A stretch of DNA of 55,597 bases. Source: Bacteroidota bacterium (GTDB taxonomy: Bacteria; Bacteroidota; Bacteroidia; Flavobacteriales; Flavobacteriaceae). Every line of letters starts with the position of its first letter. Within the stretch, counting starts at the first letter, position 1. Made by a program: the position numbers and the translations under genes. A model generated the notes under the pieces. It saw only the letters and a list, made by a program, of their open reading frames with translations. It ran no database searches and was not told the DNA's origin. The stretch covers positions 1 through 55,597 of the forward strand of contig JAQCJC010000003.1 of the NCBI GenBank assembly GCA_027593245.1, written 5' to 3'. Below, piece after piece: positions 49,006 through 55,597 of the stretch.

Positions 49006-50202
49006 ATGTATACGTCTATTAAAAAACATTTAGAACAAGAACTGCAAGCCATAAAGGCACAAGGGTTATACAAAGAAGAGCGTATTATCGTATCCTCTCA
49101 AGGCCCAGAAATCACGCTAGATACAGGACAAAAGGTGTTGAATTTTTGCGCCAATAATTATTTGGGCCTCGCCAATCATCCTGAAGTTATTCAAGCTGCA
49201 AAGGACAGCATGGATACCCATGGATTTGGAATGGCTTCCGTTCGATTTATTTGTGGGACTCAGGATATACACAAACAACTAGAGCAAAAAATTGCACATT
49301 TTTATCAAACAGAAGATACCATATTGTATGCTGCAGCTTTTGATGCTAATGGCGGAGTTTTTGAACCACTTTTAAGCGCAGAGGATGCGATCATTTCAGA
49401 CAGTTTAAACCACGCCTCTATTATAGATGGTGTGCGCTTGTGTAAAGCCATGCGTTTTCGTTATAAGAATAACAACATGGCGGATTTAGAAACTCAATTA
49501 CAAGCTGCTGACTCTAGTGGCGCGCGCTTTAAAATTATTGTAACAGATGGCGTCTTTTCTATGGACGGTTTACTTGCCCCTCTTGATGCTATTTGTGATC
49601 TGGCAGATAAGTATGATGCCTTGGTTATGATTGATGAGTGTCATGCAGCGGGATTTATAGGCAAAACAGGGGTTGGCACATTGGAGGACAAGAATGTTTT
49701 GGGGCGAATAGACATTATAACAGGCACCTTAGGCAAGGCGCTTGGAGGAGGCATGGGAGGTTATACTACCGGCAAAAAAGAGATTATATCTATGTTGCGC
49801 CAACGGTCTAGACCTTATTTGTTTTCAAATTCATTAGCGCCGGCCTTGGTAGGTGCCTCCATTAAAGTTTTTGATTTATTATCAAATGATACTAGTTTAC
49901 GAGATCGCCTTGAACACAATACAAATTATTTTAAAGAAGGCATAAGAAATCTTGGATTTGACATTATTGATGGTGATTCTGCAATAGTACCCGTGATGCT
50001 CTATGATGCAAAGTTGGCTCAAAAAATGGCAAGCTTACTTCTTAAACAAGGGATTTACGTCATAGGGTTTTTTTTCCCTGTCGTACCAAGAGAAAAAGCT
50101 AGAATCCGTGTACAACTCTCCGCAGCTCATGAAAAATCACACCTTGACAAGGCAATTGCCGCGTTTAAAAGTGTTGGAAAAACCTTGAATATTATTAGTT
50201 AA
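49006..50202 (+). CDS. kbl: Glycine C-acetyltransferase (2-amino-3-ketobutyrate CoA ligase)
   Basis: [62 protein letters not shown]. Confidence 0.94.
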   Translation: MYTSIKKHLEQELQAIKAQGLYKEERIIVSSQGPEITLDTGQKVLNFCANNYLGLANHPEVIQAAKDSMDTHGFGMASVRFICGTQDIHKQLEQKIAHFYQTEDTILYAAAFDANGGVFEPLLSAEDAIISDSLNHASIIDGVRLCKAMRFRYKNNNMADLETQLQAADSSGARFKIIVTDGVFSMDGLLAPLDAICDLADKYDALVMIDECHAAGFIGKTGVGTLEDKNVLGRIDIITGTLGKALGGGMGGYTTGKKEIISMLRQRSRPYLFSNSLAPALVGASIKVFDLLSNDTSLRDRLEHNTNYFKEGIRNLGFDIIDGDSAIVPVMLYDAKLAQKMASLLLKQGIYVIGFFFPVVPREKARIRVQLSAAHEKSHLDKAIAAFKSVGKTLNIIS

Positions 50203-50224
50203 TCTACTGGTTTTTAGTTGTTTA

Positions 50225-50248
50225 TGTGAAAAAAGTGTATTTTTCACA
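50225..50248. promoter_or_regulatory. Inverted repeat TGTGAAAAA-N6-TTTTTCACA directly upstream of TATATTTG (50252-50259)
   Basis: Perfect 9-bp arms, 3 bp upstream of a -7-type box and 72 bp before the ompA ATG. Confidence 0.45.
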
Positions 50249-50323
50249 CATTATATTTGTTTAGTGAACTTTACGTATTACTTTTGCAATGAATTTAACT
50301 TCTATCAAAATAAAAAAATAATT

Positions 50324-51751
50324 ATGAAAAATTTAAAAAGGTTAGCACTTTCTATCATGCTTGTCATGTTTGTTGCTAACGTAAATGCTCAAGACGATAA
50401 AAACCCTTGGCAAATCACCGTTGGTGTTAACGCTGTGGATGTATATCCTGTTGGAGAGGGCTCACCACAAGGAGAGCTCTTTGACGAGTTCTACAATGTT
50501 GAAGGGCACTGGAATTTTGTTCCTTCTCTATCTTCAATTTCTGTTTCTAAATACCTTACGGACAACTTTTCTTTTGGTGTTTCTGGGTCTTTTAACATCA
50601 TTGAAAAATGGGGATCTGATAATGCAACAAATGAAAATATTTCTGTCGATGAATTGAAGTACTATGCGCTTGACGCAACAGTAAAGTATTCACTAAGAGA
50701 TTTAGCTAATTTTGGAAACTTCGAGCCTTTCCTTGGCTTAGGTGGAGGTTACACATGGATTGAAGAAGGACCTTACAACACAAATGACAACGGTAGTACT
50801 GCAAGTGAACTTATCGGTGCAGGAACAGTAAATGGGACCGTAGGTGTTTCATACTGGTTCTCTGACAACATTGGCTTGACTTACCAGTCAACATATAAGC
50901 ACTCTTTTCAAGACTACTTAACAAAGCATTTCCAACATAATGTTGGTCTTTCAATTAACTTTGGAGGTACAGATACAGATGGCGATGGCGTTTATGACAA
51001 AAAAGACGCTTGTCCTGAAGTTCCTGGTCTAGCTGAGTTTAATGGATGTCCAGATTCAGATGGTGACGGCATTCAAGATTCTGAGGATGTTTGTCCACAA
51101 GTAGCAGGTTTAGCCGAATTTAATGGTTGTGCCGACATTGACGGAGACGGTGTTTCTGATGACAAAGACAGCTGCCCTAGTGAAGCAGGATTAGCAGCTC
51201 TAAACGGCTGTCCTGATTCAGATAACGATGGTGTTGCTAACGCAGATGACAAGTGTCCTAACGAAGCTGGTGACGCTGCAAATGGTGGTTGCCCATGGCC
51301 AGATACGGACGGAGATTCAGTTTTAGACAAGGATGATGAATGCCCGAATGATCCAGGAACAGTAGCAAACAACGGCTGCCCAGAAGCGCCAAATGAAGAG
51401 ATACAAGCTCAATTGACAAGCTATGCAAGAACAATAAACTTTTCAACTGGAAAATCTGATATTGAAGATGCTGCTACTGAAACGCTAGAAGCAATCGTGG
51501 CAATTCTTAAAGAATACCCAAAAGCAAATTTTGTAGTTGAAGGACATACAGACAGCACTGCTTCTGAACAATTCAACCAAAAGCTTTCTGAAGAAAGAGC
51601 AGCAACAGTCGTTGGCTTTTTAATATCTAATGGAGTTGATGCTTCAAGATTGTCGTCTGTTGGCTTTGGTGAAAATTCACCAATTGCTTCTAATGATACT
51701 TCTGAGGGAAGAGCTACAAACAGAAGAGTTGAGGTAAAACTTGCGAATTAA
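50324..51751 (+). CDS. OmpA family outer membrane protein with thrombospondin type-3-like calcium repeats
   Basis: Start revised from GTG 50264 to ATG 50324 ([23 protein letters not shown] signal); DTDGDGV...C...C repeats; [28 protein letters not shown]. Confidence 0.93.
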   Translation: MKNLKRLALSIMLVMFVANVNAQDDKNPWQITVGVNAVDVYPVGEGSPQGELFDEFYNVEGHWNFVPSLSSISVSKYLTDNFSFGVSGSFNIIEKWGSDNATNENISVDELKYYALDATVKYSLRDLANFGNFEPFLGLGGGYTWIEEGPYNTNDNGSTASELIGAGTVNGTVGVSYWFSDNIGLTYQSTYKHSFQDYLTKHFQHNVGLSINFGGTDTDGDGVYDKKDACPEVPGLAEFNGCPDSDGDGIQDSEDVCPQVAGLAEFNGCADIDGDGVSDDKDSCPSEAGLAALNGCPDSDNDGVANADDKCPNEAGDAANGGCPWPDTDGDSVLDKDDECPNDPGTVANNGCPEAPNEEIQAQLTSYARTINFSTGKSDIEDAATETLEAIVAILKEYPKANFVVEGHTDSTASEQFNQKLSEERAATVVGFLISNGVDASRLSSVGFGENSPIASNDTSEGRATNRRVEVKLAN

Positions 51752-51776
51752 TCGTTTAAACCTCAAAAATATATTT

Positions 51777-51809
51777 AAAAACGCTTCGCTTTTGCGAAGC
51801 GTTTTTTAT
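51777..51809 (+). terminator. Intrinsic terminator (ACGCTTCGC-TTTT-GCGAAGCGTTTTTT)
   Basis: 9-bp GC-rich stem followed by T6, downstream of ompA. Confidence 0.92.
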
Positions 51810-51818
51810 TTTTAGGGT

Positions 51819-54575
51819 ATGGCAAGTTTCATTGCAGAGGTATTAAAAGAGCTAAAAAACAAAAAAGCAGATTTATCTGCTTTAACCTTTATTTTGCCCA
51901 ATAAACGCGCAGGGGTTTTTTTAAAACAAGAACTTTCAACACATACAACAGAAGCAAGTTTTTTACCAGAGATTTGTTCTATTGAATCCTTTGTGGAAGA
52001 GCTCTCACAGCTGAAGAAGATAAGTGCTGTCGAATTGCTCTTTGAATTTTATGGTGTTTATATTTCAGGAACCCCAAAGGACAAACAAGAGTCTTTTAAT
52101 CAGTTTTCAAAATGGGCTCCTATGGTCATACAAGATTTCAATGAGATTGACCGGTATTTAATTCCCCCATCAAAAATATTTGATTACCTCAGTGCCATTC
52201 AACATATAAATCACTGGTCTTTGCAGCCCAACCCTACTGCAATGGTTAAAGGCTATCTGTATTTTTGGCAAGAGCTAAAACACTATTATACACGACTTAT
52301 GGACCAACTCTTAAATAAAGGAGTTGGTTATCAGGGGCTGATGTATAGAACTGCTGTTGATAATATTGAAGAGTATATTCAAAACAGCAAGCGCAGCCAA
52401 CACATTTTCTTAGGATTTAATGCTTTAAATTCTTCGGAAGCCATCCTAGTCCAAGAACTATTGCAGCAAAATAAAGCACAGATCTTTTGGGATATTGATC
52501 AAGGTTTTTTGGAGGCAAATTTTCATGATGCAGGCCACTTTATGAGGCATTATAAAAAGACATGGCCTTTTTACAAAACGCACAATTTCAACTGGACAAC
52601 CAAGCACTACCAAGAAGAGAAAAACATTAATATAACAGGGACTCCAAAAAACATTAGTCAGGTCAAGTATGTCGGAGAACTATTAGACAATTTATACGAA
52701 CAAAATAAACTTGAAAACACGGCGCTAGTGTTAGGCGATGAATCATTATTACTTCCTGTATTGCACTCGATCCCTAAAAAGGTCAAAAGTGTAAATATCA
52801 CGATGGGGTTGCCACTACGTCAAATCCCGCTGGCCTCTTTCTTTGAACAGTGGTTTCTGGTTCAGACGACATCTGAACAGCCTGTATTTTACTACAAAGA
52901 TGTTTATGAAATATTAACACATCCTTTTATTTCGTTATTGTTTAAAAACTATACGAACTCTCTTAAGAGCGTTTTCAATGCTATAAAGGACCAAAATCGT
53001 ACCACCATATCTTTGCGCGATTTGATTATACTCGCCCCAGATTTAAAACACCCATTTGAGCTTCTTTTAGCGCCTTGGAATAATCAACCAAAAACCGCTT
53101 TACAACAAATTAAAACATTGATTTTTGAATTGAAATTAGCATATGATGCTGAAAAAAGCAACAATGTATTGCCGTTGGAGTATTTACTGCGCTTTTTCGA
53201 ATTATTCAATCAAATAGAGCATTTAAGTCAATCCTATAATTACATCAGCTCCATTAAAATCATACACACTTTATACCGAGAGTTATTGGCAAAGGAAACC
53301 TTAGATTTCAAGGGAGAGCCACTTAAGGGCCTTCAAATTATGGGGATGCTGGAATCGCGTGTATTAGATTTTGAAACTGTCATTGTTGTTTCAGTGAATG
53401 AGGGGATTCTTCCGGCTGGGAAAACACAGAATTCATTTATTCCATTTGACGTCAAACTTGAAAACGGCCTGCCAACCTATAAAGAAAAAGACGCGGTGTA
53501 CACCTATCATTTTTATCGACTTATGCAACGTGCTAAAAATATTCATCTTGTTTACAATACAGAACCCGACGCTTTAAATGGCGGTGAGCCTAGTCGATTT
53601 TTGGCACAAATGCAACTTGAAGATCATCACCAGCTACAGCACAAAATAGTTACGCCTAAAATAGAAATACTCAGCCCATCCCCGCTACAAGTTATAAAAA
53701 CAAAGAAACTTCTAAAATCCCTTGAGACTATAGCCAAAGCTGGATTTTCGCCTTCATCTTTGGGGCAATACATTAGAAACCCAATTGAGTTTTATAATTA
53801 TAAAATTTTAGGGCTAAAACAGCCTAAAAATTTAGAGGAAATCATAGAGGCTAGTACTTTTGGCAGAGTTATCCATTACACTTTGGAGGCGTTTTACACA
53901 CCTTTCACCGGAGCGTTTTTAGAGCCTAACAAGCTGGAAGGACTAAAACCCAAAATTTCTAAAACAGTAGAAAAATTTTTCAAAAAACTCTATAAGAGAG
54001 GTGACATAACCCAGGGCAAAAACCTCATAAGTTTTGAAATCGCTAAACGCTATATTCGTAATTTTTTGGACAGCGAAATTCAATTTCTCAAAGCAGGTAA
54101 TGAGGTTCAGCTCTTGGCTATTGAGAAGCCTGTTGCCTATGATTTCACACACTCGTTATTTGAATTTCCCATTCGATTAAAGGGGAACGTTGACCGAATA
54201 GATATTTGTAATGGGACCAAGCGAATCATTGACTATAAGACCTCAAAGGTGACACAGACAGACTTAAATTTAGTCGACTGGGGTAATATCACGAAGGATT
54301 ATAAAAAGCACAACAAGAGCTTCCAAATTTTAATGTATGCTTATATACTTAATAAGACCCAACCTTATGATGGTCCAACAGAAGCAGGAATTTTTTCATT
54401 CAAGAATTTTAAATCAGGGTATATTAAATTCACCAAAAAAGATAAACTTGGGAATAGCGCTTTAAAACAGCAACACATTTCAGAGACAATTTTAGAGGCC
54501 TATGAAAAACAATTGGTGGAGTTGCTTGCAGAGTTGTTTAATCCAGACATTGAATTTATTGAAAAAGAGGTATGA
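51819..54575 (+). CDS. PD-(D/E)XK nuclease family protein (AddB-like)
   Basis: FILPNKRAGVFLKQEL; inactivated-helicase-like body; GRVIHYTLEAFY and KGNVDRIDICNGTKRIIDYKTS nuclease motifs. Confidence 0.88.
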   Translation: MASFIAEVLKELKNKKADLSALTFILPNKRAGVFLKQELSTHTTEASFLPEICSIESFVEELSQLKKISAVELLFEFYGVYISGTPKDKQESFNQFSKWAPMVIQDFNEIDRYLIPPSKIFDYLSAIQHINHWSLQPNPTAMVKGYLYFWQELKHYYTRLMDQLLNKGVGYQGLMYRTAVDNIEEYIQNSKRSQHIFLGFNALNSSEAILVQELLQQNKAQIFWDIDQGFLEANFHDAGHFMRHYKKTWPFYKTHNFNWTTKHYQEEKNINITGTPKNISQVKYVGELLDNLYEQNKLENTALVLGDESLLLPVLHSIPKKVKSVNITMGLPLRQIPLASFFEQWFLVQTTSEQPVFYYKDVYEILTHPFISLLFKNYTNSLKSVFNAIKDQNRTTISLRDLIILAPDLKHPFELLLAPWNNQPKTALQQIKTLIFELKLAYDAEKSNNVLPLEYLLRFFELFNQIEHLSQSYNYISSIKIIHTLYRELLAKETLDFKGEPLKGLQIMGMLESRVLDFETVIVVSVNEGILPAGKTQNSFIPFDVKLENGLPTYKEKDAVYTYHFYRLMQRAKNIHLVYNTEPDALNGGEPSRFLAQMQLEDHHQLQHKIVTPKIEILSPSPLQVIKTKKLLKSLETIAKAGFSPSSLGQYIRNPIEFYNYKILGLKQPKNLEEIIEASTFGRVIHYTLEAFYTPFTGAFLEPNKLEGLKPKISKTVEKFFKKLYKRGDITQGKNLISFEIAKRYIRNFLDSEIQFLKAGNEVQLLAIEKPVAYDFTHSLFEFPIRLKGNVDRIDICNGTKRIIDYKTSKVTQTDLNLVDWGNITKDYKKHNKSFQILMYAYILNKTQPYDGPTEAGIFSFKNFKSGYIKFTKKDKLGNSALKQQHISETILEAYEKQLVELLAELFNPDIEFIEKEV

Positions 54576-55417
54576 TTGTTCAGCAGCTAAATAAGGTTAT
54601 CTATAGGCCACAAGATCGGCCTATTGTTTTTGATCTTATTTTTGAAGATACTGTAAAAACCGCCCCGCTTATTGTGTTTTGTCACGGGTACAAAGGCTAT
54701 AAGGACTGGGGGGCATGGGGTTTATTGGCGAAAGCTTTTGCTTCTCAGGGGATTGCATTTTTAAAGTTCAACTTTTCACACAACGGCGGTACTGTTCAAC
54801 AGCCTTTAGATTTTCCCGACCTAGAAGCCTTTGCACAAAACAACTATTCTAAAGAGCTTCATGACTTATCTTGTGTCTTAGATTGGGTTATTGAAAATCA
54901 TGAAGAGGATAATGCCATAGATTTGAAATCTATTTTTCTAATGGGCCATAGTAGGGGTGGTGGAATCGTTACTATACAAGCCAGCGAAGATTTAAGAGTA
55001 AAAAAAGTAATCACCTTGGCGGGGGTTAGTGACTATAAATCCAGGTTTCCAAAGGGAGATGCACTTAGGAGGTGGGGAAATGACGGTGTGTATTATGTAA
55101 AAAACAAACGCACCAAGCAGCAAATGCCCCACCACATTCAGTTTTACAATGATTTTTTAGCCCATGAGGCTCGATTAGATATTGAACAGGCCGCAAAAAA
55201 ATGTACTATTCCTCACCTTATTCTTCATGGAGATGCCGACCAAGCCGTCTCTATAGAAGAAGCCAAAAAACTACACGCATGGAGCTCAAGCAGTATTTAT
55301 AAATGCATTGAGGGTGGGGATCATGTTTTTGGGGCAAAACAGCCTTGGGAAGATTCTGAAATGCCTCCAGACTTAATAAAAGTTTGGGCAGAAATATTAG
55401 ATTTTATTAACAATTAG
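54572..55417 (+). CDS. Alpha/beta hydrolase family protein
   Basis: VFCHGYKGYKDWG, LMGHSRGGGIV nucleophile elbow, HGDADQAVSI, GGDHVFG. Confidence 0.92.
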   Translation: MIVQQLNKVIYRPQDRPIVFDLIFEDTVKTAPLIVFCHGYKGYKDWGAWGLLAKAFASQGIAFLKFNFSHNGGTVQQPLDFPDLEAFAQNNYSKELHDLSCVLDWVIENHEEDNAIDLKSIFLMGHSRGGGIVTIQASEDLRVKKVITLAGVSDYKSRFPKGDALRRWGNDGVYYVKNKRTKQQMPHHIQFYNDFLAHEARLDIEQAAKKCTIPHLILHGDADQAVSIEEAKKLHAWSSSSIYKCIEGGDHVFGAKQPWEDSEMPPDLIKVWAEILDFINN

Positions 55418-55509
55418 GCCAACTTCTTAAGAAAAATGTTATTTATCTGATAAAATTTTTGGTAATACCGAAGTAATTTTTGTAATTTGGACTAAAATAT
55501 AATTACATT

Positions 55510-55597
55510 ATGGGATATTCATTTAAAAACAGCAAAGGAAAAACTTATTATTTACACACTAAAGACGTGGTCTTGAAAGGTGGAAGAAACCAAACAA
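55510..55597 (+). CDS. Partial conserved hypothetical protein running off the window (MGYSFKNSKGKTYYLHTKDVVLKGGRNQT...)
   Basis: ATG-initiated open frame to the window end. Confidence 0.6.
   Translation, partial: MGYSFKNSKGKTYYLHTKDVVLKGGRNQT

Noticed and set aside
50225-50248. Classical CRP site
   Set aside because: TGTGA/TCACA half-sites are 14 bp apart rather than 6.
50264-50323. GTG start for the OmpA protein
   Set aside because: The upstream 20 residues lie over the promoter/leader region; ATG at 50324 gives a clean signal peptide.
50980-51390. Regularly spaced DNA repeats that could resemble an array
   Set aside because: They encode imperfect TSP3-like DxDGDGVxDxxDxCP units in frame; not CRISPR.
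51073-51446. Minus-strand ORFs of 99 and 62 aa inside ompA
   Set aside because: Antisense to the TSP3 repeats; periodicity mirrors the coding repeats and there is no start context.
45861-54575. Defence island built around the helicase/nuclease pair
   Set aside because: Motifs and context fit housekeeping AddAB-type recombination; no restriction, toxin, CBASS, retron or other defence genes nearby.

Overview
The window is a gene-dense, AT-rich stretch of core chromosome from a Bacteroidota/Flavobacteriia-like bacterium. The lineage is inferred from gene content, a viroplasmin-type RNase H, a Bat aerotolerance operon and TAnnTTTG promoter boxes. I support about 50 protein genes, one tRNA-Cys (GCA) on the minus strand, several intrinsic terminators and a few regulatory candidates. 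The main blocks are: rnr; folB and glnS; an aromatic amino acid hydroxylase; asd, mscL, alr and tdk; gpsA and pheS; a SulP transporter; a nine-kilobase MoxR/DUF58/BatA-E operon; an OmpA plus helix-hairpin-helix pair; an ALDH; dinB; acpP-fabF-rnc-IPExxxVDY-pyk; purN-rnhA-pfkB-PurF-like; sod; and an AddA-like/AddB-like pair interrupted by kbl and an OmpA/TSP3 porin. I see no CRISPR array, prophage, IS element, integrase or recognisable defence island. The best candidate for something undescribed is the purF-like/sod intergenic region. It holds a perfect 20-bp-period direct repeat (GTGCATTTCGTCTAAAAAA x2), then a TATATTTG -7-type box, then a strong hairpin terminator, which looks like an activator-controlled short transcript of about 70 nt with no convincing ORF. 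Other leads are unexplained C-terminal extensions on GlnRS and the aromatic hydroxylase, an AddB-like nuclease without the expected Fe-S cysteine, a divergent PurF paralogue, a membrane-anchored HhH protein beside a double-OmpA protein, and an orphan AlbA_2-like protein. All calls come from reading the sequence and from recalled family motifs; no searches were run.
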